Of a DNA stretch of 49,210 nucleotides, positions 15,507 through 24,524 are shown one piece after another. Origin of the DNA: RUG11783 sp964599695 (GTDB lineage Bacteria > Bacillota > Clostridia > Oscillospirales > Ruminococcaceae); NCBI GenBank assembly GCA_964599695.1, contig CAZRGP010000012.1:1-49210 (forward strand), read 5' to 3'. Both the position numbers and the translations under genes were made by a program. The notes beneath the pieces are model-generated. The model saw only the letters and a list, made by a program, of their open reading frames with translations, made no database searches and had not been told where the DNA came from. Numbering within the stretch: position 1 is the first letter of the stretch; each line of letters starts with the position of its first letter.

Positions 15507-17039
15507 CTAGCAGCCCTCCTTTTCCATATCTCTCAGGGTGCGCCCTGCCTCATTTGCTCCGGATTTATAACTGCTGGGATAACCAAGGAGCCTCTCACCG
15601 TATCCGCCTCCGATCCGAAGTCCCGGCACCATCCGGTCCTCCTCGACCATCTGAATACGGTTCATCAGCCCGTCATAGTACTGGGACTCATACCCGTAGA
15701 TCGTACCCTGGGGGTGACCGCAATATCTTGCATAGGTCTCAGGAGTCGCGATAGCGATCTCCTCGATGTGGTCATGGATATTGACTCCGGTCGCGTTCTC
15801 AAACCTTTCGATCATGCTTCTTGCCACACGGTTCTTCACCTTGAAGTAGTCTTCCTCGGCCACGTCGCTCCAGACATCCTCGGTAAACAGCGTCGTCATG
15901 TACATGATGGTCGTACCTTCGGGAGAGCAGTCCGGGTCCGCGTTGTTCAGACAAACGGTTGCCTGAGCGGCTGTATTTCCGAACCGTTTCATGGACTCAT
16001 ACTGACGGACACTGTCGGAAGTGTCGTATATAAAGTAGTTGTGATCCCTGATCCCCAGCTGCTCCGGAGAACGGTTCAGTCCCAGGAAAACAGTGAATCC
16101 CTTTCCGGCAAGCTTTCTGAAATTCGTCAGTTTCAGAGCGCGTTCCGGGACGGCGGCAGGGTCAAGAAGCTTTCCATATACGACATGAGGCGAACAGTCC
16201 GCGATCACATGTCTCGTTCCGACTTCCCTTCCGTCCTTCAGACGTATCCCGCATACATGCCCTTCGTCATCCGTCAGGATCTTCACCACTTCGCTGTTAA
16301 ACCAGATATCTCCACCCAGTTCATGGATCCGCTCCTCGAAAGCGAGGGACAGTTCATGTGAGCGGTACTTCGGGATCACAGCCCCTTTTGAAAAATAGCT
16401 GTAGATCATGTTCGCGTAATGGAGAAAACTCAGATTGTCCCCATCCGCTCCAAGATAGCACCAGTAGGTATTGAGATTGTCGACGATCTCTTTGGGGTAG
16501 CCGAGGGCTTCAAAAGCCTCATTCACGGAGTAGGATCCGCACGCCAGATAATCCGGATACTTTTCCATCATGACCTGAGGATCCGGCCTGCCCTTGGAAG
16601 CGCTGAGATAATCCATCGCGTCCCTGATCTGCTGGGCAAGCGTGAAGAAATCCCTGATGTACTTCTCTCCCTCCGGATGCAGCTGGTTGTTTGCCTTTGC
16701 GAACGCTTCCGTTCCAAACGGCATTACATAATCGTATCCTTCCTCGGCTGAGATCAGGTGATAGGCGTCCTTCAAGTGGACCCATTCGATCTTATCCGCC
16801 ACACCCAGCTCTTCAAACAGGATCCTGGTGCTTCCCGGTTCCTCAGGTGTACCGATCCCGTTGAATTCGTGAAGCGAAGCTTCAAACTCAAACCTGCCTC
16901 TTACAAAGCTGGTGGCAAACCCACCGGGAATGTTGTGCTTTTCACACACCAGACACGTCTTTCCGGCATTCAGCACCTTGCAGGCAGCCGCTAGGCCGCC
17001 ATTGCCTGCGCCGATGACGATCACATCATATCTTTCCAT
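15507..17039 (-). CDS. Phytoene-desaturase-like FAD-dependent oxidoreductase
   Basis: A 510-aa flavoprotein of the CrtI/retinol-saturase-like family. The N-terminal dinucleotide motif VIVIGAGNGGLAAACKVLNAGKTCLVCEK is followed by HNIPGGFATSF. The C-terminal FAD segment GLRIGGGYGERLLGYPSSYKSG is present. The ATG at 17039 overlaps the end of the diacylglycerol kinase gene in a TGATATG arrangement, showing translational coupling. No carotenoid genes (crtE, crtB, crtM) are nearby. A lipid-chain saturase or desaturase acting within the same lipid operon is the better guess; the substrate is unknown. Confidence 0.82.
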   Translation of the reverse strand: MERYDVIVIGAGNGGLAAACKVLNAGKTCLVCEKHNIPGGFATSFVRGRFEFEASLHEFNGIGTPEEPGSTRILFEELGVADKIEWVHLKDAYHLISAEEGYDYVMPFGTEAFAKANNQLHPEGEKYIRDFFTLAQQIRDAMDYLSASKGRPDPQVMMEKYPDYLACGSYSVNEAFEALGYPKEIVDNLNTYWCYLGADGDNLSFLHYANMIYSYFSKGAVIPKYRSHELSLAFEERIHELGGDIWFNSEVVKILTDDEGHVCGIRLKDGREVGTRHVIADCSPHVVYGKLLDPAAVPERALKLTNFRKLAGKGFTVFLGLNRSPEQLGIRDHNYFIYDTSDSVRQYESMKRFGNTAAQATVCLNNADPDCSPEGTTIMYMTTLFTEDVWSDVAEEDYFKVKNRVARSMIERFENATGVNIHDHIEEIAIATPETYARYCGHPQGTIYGYESQYYDGLMNRIQMVEEDRMVPGLRIGGGYGERLLGYPSSYKSGANEAGRTLRDMEKEGC

Positions 17040-17040
17040 A

Positions 17041-17892
17041 TCAGATACCTGCTTCGACCGTGTAGGTGAGAACATCCTCGATCACGTCCCCATCGATCTG
17101 CAGTGCACAGGGCTGCTCAAAAGATACCGTCACGTTTTTTCCCCGTTTCACCGTGACCCAGTCGGTCTTCTTGACGTGCTCCCCTTTGTTGAGAGACGGA
17201 AAACGCATCAGAGTGAGGAGTCTGCTCTTTTTGTAGAGAGCCACCACCGAAACCAGTCCCTCCTCATCAAAGCGATCCTGGTCGGGAGCGACCATCAGCC
17301 CTCCACCGTAGAACCTTCCTTTCATCGTTGACGCGAGCCACACGTTCTCATATTTATTCGTCTCTCCGTCCACCGTCACGGTGGCTTTATTGAGCTTGTA
17401 GCCTCCCAGGAGAAGTTTGATCGCGATATTGGTATAATTGACCGGTTTGTCGGATGTCGCCCTTTGAATGTCTCCGACCCTGCAGGTCTCCCCATCCAGT
17501 CCGTACCCGATCCCGTTGAGGAATCTCCTTTGGATCCCCTTCACTGTGATAAGAGGAAGATTCCTGAGAAATGGCCTCAGATCGATCCTTCCGTTTTTCA
17601 CATATTTTTCGTTGTCGCGGTAAAAATCATTCCCGCTTCCGCATTTGACATAGTCCACAGGGATCTTGAATTCATAGCCGTACACGTCGTTTGCGAAGCG
17701 GTTCAGCGTCCCGTCCCCGCCGGTCAGGATCACTGCGTCCTCTTCCTTCAGCCCGTCGAAAAAGGCTTTCATATCCTTGATCTCCAGAAGGCTGGTAAAG
17801 TTGCATTCCACATTGTTTTCGGCCGCCCACTGTCTGGCATCCTGCTCCCCTTTGGAGTTGTTGGCCAGGGGATTGTACAAAAGATACACCAT
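17041..17892 (-). CDS. Diacylglycerol kinase family lipid kinase
   Basis: A 283-aa member of the DAGK catalytic family (DgkB/YegS-like). It has the phosphate motif YLLYNPLANNSKG, the nucleotide motif ILTGGDGTLNRFAN, GSGNDF, and the beta-sandwich C-terminal domain ending LQIDGDVIEDV. These enzymes phosphorylate diacylglycerol or related lipids, returning them to phosphatidate. A GGAGGAAGA site precedes the ATG. It is the first gene of the four-gene lipid operon and is translationally coupled to the next gene. Confidence 0.87.
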   Translation of the reverse strand: MVYLLYNPLANNSKGEQDARQWAAENNVECNFTSLLEIKDMKAFFDGLKEEDAVILTGGDGTLNRFANDVYGYEFKIPVDYVKCGSGNDFYRDNEKYVKNGRIDLRPFLRNLPLITVKGIQRRFLNGIGYGLDGETCRVGDIQRATSDKPVNYTNIAIKLLLGGYKLNKATVTVDGETNKYENVWLASTMKGRFYGGGLMVAPDQDRFDEEGLVSVVALYKKSRLLTLMRFPSLNKGEHVKKTDWVTVKRGKNVTVSFEQPCALQIDGDVIEDVLTYTVEAGI

Positions 17893-18016
17893 GTCTTCCT
17901 CCTTCCGGCATGAAACAGATCATGCCCTGTACATATAGCGAATTAAATATAAACTATTATTACCATTATTATATGGCCATATCCGGCAATTTAAAATATG
18001 CCGGATGCTTTGACAA

Positions 18017-18050
18017 AGAGCCTTGAGAGATCATGATCTTCCAAGGCTCT
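18017..18050 (-). terminator. Hairpin downstream of the lipoprotein gene
   Basis: AGAGCCTTG (18017-18025) pairs with CAAGGCTCT (18042-18050), with an inner AGATCATGATCT palindrome. On the minus strand it is followed by TTGTC, so termination is plausible but the U-run is short. Confidence 0.5.
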
Positions 18051-18058
18051 AAACATGC

Positions 18059-18997
18059 TTATCCCATTCCGGCGGTATACCAATCCTTGTAGTTCGTCGA
18101 ATAAATGATCTTTCTGTGCCCGGAATCCGGATCGATCCGTATGGCGTACAGGGTATGACTTGTGCCGGCTGCGTCAGAAAGATCATACACCGCATATGTG
18201 TTCCCTTCGTGGACCATCTCTTCCATGGCGGTCAGCGACCCTCCTTTTTCAAGCGTACTGCTGACTTCAGCTACCTCCTGAAGAGAATCGAAGAAGAATT
18301 GCTGATAGAAGGGGATCTCCTCGGAGGAAAACTCCTCGTATGGCGTAACGTCGACGATACCCATGTGATAGTCTGTCCTCAGTTTTCCCGACATGACGTT
18401 GAGACCGGCATCCATGAAGCCTTCGCTCGCTTCGCCGTTCTGAAAGTGCCGGACATATTCGATCCTGCTGAGCACATCCATACCGTCCGCCGTCTCTATA
18501 AAGAGAATCGGATCCGAACTGTCCGCGCTATACCATTCCTCCACGATCTCATTGGCAAACCAGCTGTACTTTCCTACTCTGATGTCGGTATCAAATGCGG
18601 GAATAATCAGATACACATTATTCGCAAAGCCGTTGCAAAGCCCATAGACGATATCATTCTCCGTGATCTCGTTCAGCAGAGCGAAGCCAGGCCATTTGCC
18701 GGCACGCGCCAGTATATCGTCCAGATCTCTGCCGTCCGACATACAGCCGAGAAAAGCAACTCTGAGGTCCTCATAACCGTCCATGCCGTACCGGTACGCC
18801 AGTGTTTCCTCCTTGACTTTCATGCCCTCCGGCGGCTGATCGGTCTCCGGCGCCCCTGAGCTTCCACCTGTCGATTCAGGGGCAGTGGGAGGATATACGA
18901 CCGGTTTCTCATTTTCGACCGGTTTCTCCGTTTCAGCTTTGCCGCTGCAGGAAACGAGCAGAAGCACTGTGAGCAAAATAGCTATCCACTTTTTCAT
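18059..18997 (-). CDS. Lipoprotein of unknown function
   Basis: A 312-aa exported lipoprotein. The signal MKKWIAILLTVLLLVSC has lipobox LVSC, with Cys17 as the expected lipidated residue. A Pro/Glu-rich linker (about residues 20-60) is followed by a globular domain rich in aromatic and acidic residues. I recognise no family. AAAGGAG precedes the ATG. It lies 50 bp after tenA on the same strand but may have its own control. Confidence 0.7.
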   Translation of the reverse strand: MKKWIAILLTVLLLVSCSGKAETEKPVENEKPVVYPPTAPESTGGSSGAPETDQPPEGMKVKEETLAYRYGMDGYEDLRVAFLGCMSDGRDLDDILARAGKWPGFALLNEITENDIVYGLCNGFANNVYLIIPAFDTDIRVGKYSWFANEIVEEWYSADSSDPILFIETADGMDVLSRIEYVRHFQNGEASEGFMDAGLNVMSGKLRTDYHMGIVDVTPYEEFSSEEIPFYQQFFFDSLQEVAEVSSTLEKGGSLTAMEEMVHEGNTYAVYDLSDAAGTSHTLYAIRIDPDSGHRKIIYSTNYKDWYTAGMG

Positions 18998-19047
18998 TGT
19001 GCACTCCTTTTCTCCCCCAAAAGAGGAAAACGATCCATACTTTTTCG

Positions 19048-19743
19048 TTACTCCTGCGGGAAGATCTCATCCAGCGCCCACGTGCTGTTGTTCCAGTAGG
19101 CATCTGTCCACTGCCAGATCTCATAGTTGCAGGAAGTCGCTACGATCGTCATCAGTTTTTTGATCTCTTTCTCACTCTTTCCCTCGCAAAGCTTGTTCAG
19201 GATCGCCTTCTTGTTCGCAGCCTCCTGCTTGTAATGATCCGTCGTATAGTATTCCAGCCATTGGTACAGCAGGTTGTCCTTCGGCAGCTTACACTTCGGC
19301 ATCAGATCCTCACCGAAGTAGGTATACATGATCCCGCAGGGGAAGACCGCGCAGACGAGTCCGGTGGGATCACATGTGTGGGCAATATGAGACAGGTAAG
19401 CCGTGTAGCTGCGTTTCCCTTCGCCCATAATCACCGAGTCCATATCCTCCGGGGTGACTCCGATCTCCTCCGTCCAGTGATCACGGTAGTAATCGATCGC
19501 CGTTACGACGTCGTTGATGATGACCAGCATATCTTTCATTTCGGAAAACGTGTCGCATTTTCCCAGCGCTGTCGCCCATACTCTTGTATAGTCCAGCAGA
19601 TAGGCGTAGTCCTGCAGATAGTAATAGCGGAGCTGATCCATCGTCATCGTCCCGTTCACGATGCTCTGCATGGCAGGAGTCTCCTCGATGACCTTTGCTG
19701 TCTTTCGGAGCATCGGTTCCAGACACTCTTCATAAAACCCCAT
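19048..19743 (-). CDS. tenA: TenA-family thiaminase II / aminopyrimidine aminohydrolase
   Basis: A 231-aa all-helical TenA protein. Typical members hydrolyse aminopyrimidine breakdown products of thiamin for salvage. Family positions seen are LQDYAYLLDYTRVWATAL, the Cys in VFPCGIMYTYFG that matches the TenA active-site Cys, and the C-terminal NYEIWQWTDAYW with the conserved Glu. Length fits. No other thiamin gene and no TPP riboswitch was recognised in the 5' region, so the family's side roles cannot be excluded. A GGAGGGA site precedes the start. Confidence 0.85.
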   Translation of the reverse strand: MGFYEECLEPMLRKTAKVIEETPAMQSIVNGTMTMDQLRYYYLQDYAYLLDYTRVWATALGKCDTFSEMKDMLVIINDVVTAIDYYRDHWTEEIGVTPEDMDSVIMGEGKRSYTAYLSHIAHTCDPTGLVCAVFPCGIMYTYFGEDLMPKCKLPKDNLLYQWLEYYTTDHYKQEAANKKAILNKLCEGKSEKEIKKLMTIVATSCNYEIWQWTDAYWNNSTWALDEIFPQE

Positions 19744-19830
19744 ATCCGTCCCTCCATTTCCTATGTGTCATTTGATCGCCACTTTTATTATATTTCAACT
19801 CTGATGCTGCGATTAACCTACCTTCGTATA

Positions 19831-19861
19831 CAAAAACAGACCCGGAACTCTCCGAATCTGT
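19831..19861 (-). terminator. Intrinsic terminator after the small lipoprotein gene
   Basis: An 11-bp stem with two G-T pairs (19836-19846 with 19851-19861) has an ACTC/GAGT loop. On the minus strand it is followed by TTTTTG. Confidence 0.7.
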
Positions 19862-19874
19862 CTCAAAAATTAGA

Positions 19875-20435
19875 TTATTCTGTCTCCTCTGTGACGACCT
19901 GTGACGCCCTTAAAATGAGTCCGATCTGAAGATTGGTGTAATCCAGGCTCAGTTCCATAAAACAGGTGTCCGTGTTCCAGCTGTTGTAATAGGTCAGCAC
20001 CTGATAATAGATCGGCAGCTGCTCCTTATCCTGTCCGTATGTTTCCCTGTCCTCCTCGGACTTCCACACGTGGTAGTCCTCTTCATTCGGTTCTCCATAG
20101 AGCTCAATCAGCTGTTCCCGAAGGGATACATAGTTGTCGATGCAGTCCGAAAGGATCATGCCGTCCTGAATGACATATTTGCATTCTGCGCTGAACACCT
20201 TGTCATCCTCAAACTCATAATAGATCTCTACCGGCTGCCCTAGCATCTCTCCGGCGAAATACATCAGGGATTCATCTGCATACAGATAGTCGGTTCCCTC
20301 CGCGTCCGCCACCTTCTTCTGGGACATCCCCCAATCCACGTTGCGGAAATCATGGGGCTTCTCCGCCTGCTGTCCGCAGGAAACAAGAGAAAAACAAAGT
20401 ATGGCTGACAGAAATAACGCTATGAATCTTTTCAT
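19875..20435 (-). CDS. Lipoprotein of unknown function
   Basis: A 186-aa exported lipoprotein. MKRFIALFLSAILCFSLVSC is a type II signal with lipobox LVSC. The mature part begins with a segment (DFRNVDWGMSQKKVADAEG) typical of small extracytoplasmic Firmicute lipoproteins with an 'FRNVxWG' N-terminal motif. Several Tyr and acidic residues follow. The function is not known to me. It starts 30 bp after the PHP gene stop, so the two form a unit ended by the terminator at 19831-19861. Confidence 0.7.
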   Translation of the reverse strand: MKRFIALFLSAILCFSLVSCGQQAEKPHDFRNVDWGMSQKKVADAEGTDYLYADESLMYFAGEMLGQPVEIYYEFEDDKVFSAECKYVIQDGMILSDCIDNYVSLREQLIELYGEPNEEDYHVWKSEEDRETYGQDKEQLPIYYQVLTYYNSWNTDTCFMELSLDYTNLQIGLILRASQVVTEETE

Positions 20436-20465
20436 TCGGCTCTCCATTTGATCAGATTGTAATCA

Positions 20466-21491
20466 TTATACATCACTTTTACATCCGAGCAAATCCAGAC
20501 GATATCCTCTCGAGTATGCCCTCTTTCCCTTTTCATCCTCCGCCGTGATACGGAAGTACCCGTCATGGGGGTCGATCCGGAAGGATGCGCTATTTAACGT
20601 TTTGCCATCGGGTGCGTTCACCTTTGCCGTATGACGAGTCCCTGTCGAAAAACTGATCCCGGCGCAGTCCGAGGTCTCCACATATACTCTTCCGTCTTCC
20701 ACGTATAAGGAGCGGATCTCCGGCCCCATGGAGGCGTAGTATCTTCCTGCCCTGAGAGCGCCTGTGAGGGCGGAATAACTCAGTTCTGGCGCATTCAGCA
20801 TTGTCCAGGCGCCACAGGAATCCAGTGTTTTATTTCCGGGTTCGGAATTGTGATTGTCATCATTTCCGGTACATCCGAGATCCAGTCCCAGCCGGAGAAG
20901 ATCGTCGTACGCCTGGTGGTTGAATTCGTCCAAACCACCCACGATCGACAGATAGTTGAACATCTCCATGGCGTCCATTCCTCTGTACCGGGAATACTCC
21001 GGATAGCTCTCCAGAGACCATACTGGATGATTATAGGTCACAAAGAAGCCTGCCTCTTTCGCCTTCGCGATGATGTCGTTGATACATTCAGGGCTGTACT
21101 CCCTGATGTAGTCACCTTCGAAAGGAGCCATTTCGCTGAAGTGTGTGATCGCTCCCGCAAACATATACTGACTGTGATGCAGGCAGACCGGTGTCCTGTT
21201 ATTCTCATCCAACGCAATAAAACAAAGGTGGCATGCCCGGCACAGGTCGAAGATCTCCCCTTCCTCCGTGATCTCCATCTCATATCCGTGCAGTGGAATG
21301 AATCCCTCGTCTTTCAATTCATCATGAAACACAAAGATATCATGGTCCGTGAACGCGACTGCACTGTACCCGTTGGCTTTGTAGTGCTCCTTCACCTGGA
21401 GCGGTGTGAAGTTCCCGTCGCTGTACGTGGTGTGCGCATGCAGGTTTGCTTTGTATTGGGGAAGCTCTTTGTCGATCAGATTGATTCTCAT
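20466..21491 (-). CDS. PHP-domain metal-dependent hydrolase
   Basis: A 341-aa protein with an N-terminal PHP domain: YKANLHAHTTYSDG, AFTDHD, LHGYEMEI, TYNHPVW and the late metal motif GNDDNHN. A beta-rich C-terminal domain (about 260-335) follows, as in large PHP phosphoesterases of polysaccharide or nucleotide metabolism. It is not the histidinol phosphatase type encoded at 12,864. The substrate cannot be deduced. The start has a GGAGAGA site just upstream. Confidence 0.78.
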   Translation of the reverse strand: MRINLIDKELPQYKANLHAHTTYSDGNFTPLQVKEHYKANGYSAVAFTDHDIFVFHDELKDEGFIPLHGYEMEITEEGEIFDLCRACHLCFIALDENNRTPVCLHHSQYMFAGAITHFSEMAPFEGDYIREYSPECINDIIAKAKEAGFFVTYNHPVWSLESYPEYSRYRGMDAMEMFNYLSIVGGLDEFNHQAYDDLLRLGLDLGCTGNDDNHNSEPGNKTLDSCGAWTMLNAPELSYSALTGALRAGRYYASMGPEIRSLYVEDGRVYVETSDCAGISFSTGTRHTAKVNAPDGKTLNSASFRIDPHDGYFRITAEDEKGKRAYSRGYRLDLLGCKSDV

Positions 21492-21668
21492 GATTCTCTC
21501 TCCGTTTTGTTGCTGGAACCATTATATGTTTTGTGCGCCATCCCCGCAATTTACATACAAATAATATCGGATATATCAGACAACTATAAACATATTTGCG
21601 ATTAACACTATCGTAATCGGAACGAAGTTGTATATAATAGAATCATACTATAACTACTGGAGGCACCC

Positions 21669-23186
21669 ATGAAGAAAACGCTGAAAAGAACCTCTCCGGA
21701 ACAGCATGGTATTTCCTCCCAGAGAACAGAAAAACTTCTCAGGGAACTACATTCGCTGGGGAATGAGGTCCACGGATTTCTCCTTTCCGTTGACGGAGAT
21801 GTGATATGTGAGTCGTTCACGGAGCCATATGCCCCGAACATTCCCCATTCCTGCCACAGCCTCGGAAAAAGCTATACCGCCACTGCCGTCGGTCTCGCTG
21901 TCACCCAGGGTCTTGTTTCCGTTGAGGATCACATCGTCGATATTTTCAGGGATGAGATCAGGGAACTGGGGATCGAGGTCCAGCCCGGAATGGAAGAGGT
22001 TCGGCTGCGCGATCTGCTGAGCATGTCTTCCGGCACGGACGGCATGCCGCGTCTGGATGATTTATGGTTCGAGAATTTTCTCTCCGCGAAGATCGTTCAC
22101 AAACCCGGAACAACTTTCCTCTACAACACGACCGGAGCTTCCATGCTCGGGGCCGTTGTGGAAAAGGTGACCGGACAGAATATGGTCTCTTATCTGAAAC
22201 AGAATCTTTTCCGTTTTATCGGGATCGAGGACGAGGAGATCATATGGCAGTCCTTTGCTGACGGACGGACAGCCGAACCGGGACTTTGCGCAACAACGGA
22301 GGCCAACCTCCGTCTGGGGATGCTGTACGCACAGGGCGGTTCTTTTGACGGAAGACAGTTGATCGCCCCCTCCTGGATGAAAGAAGCAACGTCCCTTCAG
22401 GTTGAAAACGGTCCGGTGCATAATGCGGACAACTCCTCTGCAGGATACGGATGGCAGCTATGGCTCAATACCACGCCGGGCATGTTCCGCTTTGATGGCG
22501 GACAGGGACAACTTTGTATCATCTGGCCTGAGAAAAACGCCGTGGCAGCGATCCACCAGTCCGGCAGAGATCCCGAAGGATGCAACCGCTGCATCCTCGC
22601 GATCCAGCGTTTCATGGAAGAAATAGGAAACACTCCTCTTCCTGAAAATCCTGCATCATACCGCACGCTGAAAGAATACTGCTCCTCCAGGTATATCCCC
22701 GCCCTCCCTTCTTCGGAGATCCCCGACAGCGCACACAAACTGTTCGGCACCTATATCATGACCGAAGGCTCCTTTGTTCCTTATATCGAAGTGGCGCCGG
22801 GAAACATGGATTTCTGGTACCTCTTCCATGACCGTTCCCGCAATCCTGAGACCGTTGCTCTTGAACTGCGTCCCCGGAACGATGCCGTGCTTCTGAGGCT
22901 GAACCGCGATAAGGATTTCCTTTTCGGTCTCGATGGCAGATGGATCATTCAGGACGTAGAGAATCCGCTTTCCGGCCTAACAAGGGTTGCATGCTGCGGT
23001 GAATTTCTCGAGGACGGTTCCCTGCATCTGATCATCAAATGGCTGAACGGGTGGTCGGTGTCCGACGTCCTGATCCGCTGCGGAGAACGCTCCGGCGATC
23101 TTCTGCTGACCAACACCAAGGACATGCTGCATGAATATCTGCCTCCCGTGATCCATGAATGCAAATGCAGAAAAGTCCGATTGTGA
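21669..23186 (+). CDS. Serine hydrolase, beta-lactamase/esterase (class C-like) family
   Basis: A 505-aa protein of the PF00144 family. The nucleophile motif SLGK (SxxK) lies near residue 68, and the YNT in FLYNTTGASMLG corresponds to the YxN position. A later GGQGQ stands near the usual KTG/HxG position. A roughly 150-residue C-terminal beta domain follows (from about 345). No signal peptide is present, so a cytosolic esterase or peptidase is likelier than a secreted antibiotic-inactivating enzyme. CTGGAGG lies before the ATG and TATAAT at 21633-21638. It is 4 kb from the BlaI/BlaR1 pair with no sign of linkage. Confidence 0.82.
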   Translation: MKKTLKRTSPEQHGISSQRTEKLLRELHSLGNEVHGFLLSVDGDVICESFTEPYAPNIPHSCHSLGKSYTATAVGLAVTQGLVSVEDHIVDIFRDEIRELGIEVQPGMEEVRLRDLLSMSSGTDGMPRLDDLWFENFLSAKIVHKPGTTFLYNTTGASMLGAVVEKVTGQNMVSYLKQNLFRFIGIEDEEIIWQSFADGRTAEPGLCATTEANLRLGMLYAQGGSFDGRQLIAPSWMKEATSLQVENGPVHNADNSSAGYGWQLWLNTTPGMFRFDGGQGQLCIIWPEKNAVAAIHQSGRDPEGCNRCILAIQRFMEEIGNTPLPENPASYRTLKEYCSSRYIPALPSSEIPDSAHKLFGTYIMTEGSFVPYIEVAPGNMDFWYLFHDRSRNPETVALELRPRNDAVLLRLNRDKDFLFGLDGRWIIQDVENPLSGLTRVACCGEFLEDGSLHLIIKWLNGWSVSDVLIRCGERSGDLLLTNTKDMLHEYLPPVIHECKCRKVRL

Positions 23187-23220
23187 TCAAACGAATCCAC
23201 TTCAGAAAGGATGTACGACT

Positions 23221-23710
23221 ATGGAAAAAGAACTCAGAGAAAACCAGGCCTTGAATGCCCATATGCTCAGTTTCGACTGCGTGCAGAAAAAGATGGAGAT
23301 TCCAATCTCGCGGCGTTATGCTCTATTCGGTTTTATCTTCGTAGCGGCATTTGTAATCGTCTGGAAGGCGAAGATGGTGCTTATGAAAAGTACATGAAAG
23401 ATCTTGATCAGCATTACTTTATCGAGCAGATGGGAGAATACAGTACTCAGAACCTGACGATATTGATGTACCAGGATGGATTACACAAAGAAATCAGTAA
23501 GGCTCAGGAGATCATAGAAGCAGTAAATAAGGAATATGATCAGGCGTTCAGTTCATGGGAATTATGTACAGTTCAAAGAAAGAGTATATTTGTGGTATGG
23601 GAAGTAATAGCAATAATAAAAAACAGCCTATATACCATGAGTACGAAACAAAATCTGATGCGTTTATGGAAGAACATCAGAAACGAGTAAAAAACATATT
23701 TCGAGATTAA
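23221..23710 (+). pseudogene. Frameshifted unknown locus
   Basis: Three short reading frames overlap end to end: 23221-23397 (MEKELRENQALNAHML..., with AGAAAGGA upstream), a middle frame ending at 23690, and a third at 23555-23710 (MGIMYSSKKEYICGMG... to FRD stop). The middle frame from about 23290 to 23555 (IRFYLRSGICNRLEGEDG, MKDLDQHYFIEQMGEYS) joined to the third frame reads like one continuous hydrophilic protein. A decayed gene with two frameshifts is therefore the likeliest explanation. I do not recognise the family. Independent small genes remain possible. Confidence 0.4.
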
Positions 23711-23742
23711 GGCTTTCAAATCAATCACTATTGGAGGCTCAT

Positions 23743-24024
23743 ATGCTGGAAGAACTGAGACAAAAAGCAAGAGAGAAAGCGGAATCACTGAATAATGATC
23801 CCAATGCACTTGAAAAAGACAAACGGTTTGCAAATCATATTGTTGAGTATTTCTCAAAAGAAGACGGGATCAAACAGGTTCCGCAAAGCATTTTTAATGC
23901 AGTCATCACTTTCCTGGGGTATCCGAGGAATATTAAACTTGCAGACGAAGTGTATGAGAAGATGATCGAAGATATTGACAGGGTCTATTACTTTGTGGAA
24001 ATAGATCAGAATAGCACTTCTTAA
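23743..24024 (+). CDS. Small hypothetical protein
   Basis: A 93-aa hydrophilic, mostly helical protein starting MLEELRQKAREKAESL, with GGAGG 8 nt upstream. There is no membrane segment and no Cys. It follows the frameshifted locus closely and may have been its operon partner. I do not recognise it. Confidence 0.6.
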   Translation: MLEELRQKAREKAESLNNDPNALEKDKRFANHIVEYFSKEDGIKQVPQSIFNAVITFLGYPRNIKLADEVYEKMIEDIDRVYYFVEIDQNSTS

Positions 24025-24077
24025 AACCTTAATAACATAAGGGTGGATGCAAGAATAACAAAATAGAATCTAAAAAC

Positions 24078-24114
24078 AAGACCGTCAGAATGCAATGTAC
24101 ATTTTGACGGTCTT
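24078..24114 (+). terminator. Intrinsic terminator
   Basis: AAGACCGTCA (24078-24087) pairs with TGACGGTCTT (24105-24114), followed by AATTAT. It ends the small-protein transcript. Confidence 0.7.
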
Positions 24115-24203
24115 AATTATATGTAGTGGAGTCGATTAATGATTTATGTGTTGGCAGACAGACGGCTGACCTTTAGCCAAAAAAGGCAGAAGGTCGGTGC
24201 GAG

Positions 24204-24236
24204 AAATGTTGGCATTGCCAACATTTTGTGTTTTTT
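24204..24236 (+). terminator. Hairpin plus T-run in the accessory spacer
   Basis: AAATGTTGGC-ATT-GCCAACATTT (24204-24226) is followed by TGTGTTTTTT. It resembles a plus-strand terminator lying in a 745-bp stretch (24,025-24,769) with no gene apart from att-like and repeat sequence. Confidence 0.55.
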
Positions 24237-24354
24237 CGGCCTTTTTTCTGCTTGTTTCCGTTTTACTTTGAAATTGCAAAATAGCCTGTAAAATAGGGCA
24301 TTTGAGGCACTTTCCTTTACTCATTTTTAGCAGGATTTTAACTGCTGGCCTCTT

Positions 24355-24399
24355 CTCCGGAGCCCGAGGTCGCAGGTTCGACTCCTGTCATGGAGGCCA
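24355..24399 (+). repeat. tRNA-Arg(CCG)-like 3' half, att-site remnant (left copy)
   Basis: From the anticodon-loop-like CTCCGGAG, the sequence continues through a T-arm (GCAGG-TTCGACT-CCTGT) to an acceptor 3' strand TGGAGGCCA. The 5' half of a tRNA (D-arm, 5' anticodon strand) is missing. Elements that integrate in tRNA genes carry exactly such 3' halves in their att sites. A diverged partner in opposite orientation lies at 29918-29962. Confidence 0.6.
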
Positions 24400-24404
24400 A
24401 TTTT

Positions 24405-24440
24405 CCCCGTAAAATAAGGCGTTTCCGCCGTTTTACGGGG
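24405..24440 (+). terminator. Terminator following the tRNA 3' half
   Basis: CCCCGTAAAA (24405-24414) pairs with TTTTACGGGG (24431-24440), followed by ATTGTGTTTT. The matching terminator after the other tRNA half (29878-29913) shares the core GTAAAATAAGGC. Confidence 0.65.
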
Positions 24441-24524
24441 ATTGTGTTTTCAAGAAAAAGAATGTAATCACAGTTACCCAAGTCGGGATATGCACTTGTA
24501 ACCATATGACAAATAACGGCAAAA

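Noticed and set aside
19744..20460. TPP riboswitch controlling tenA
   Set aside because: No THI-box-like conserved sequence was found upstream of tenA. The interval contains only a terminator and the lipoprotein gene.
21669..23186. Resistance beta-lactamase partnered with BlaI/BlaR1
   Set aside because: It has no signal peptide and no KTG motif, lies 4 kb away across repeats, and its promoter lacks the TGTTTAT-type operator.
24136..24324. Minus-strand 62-codon open frame
   Set aside because: It runs through the terminator hairpin and att-like sequence, has no RBS and shows no family features.
24340..24400. Complete tRNA gene
   Set aside because: GGCCTC at 24,347 could pair with the GAGGCC acceptor strand, but the D-arm and 5' anticodon strand are absent, so it is only a 3' half.
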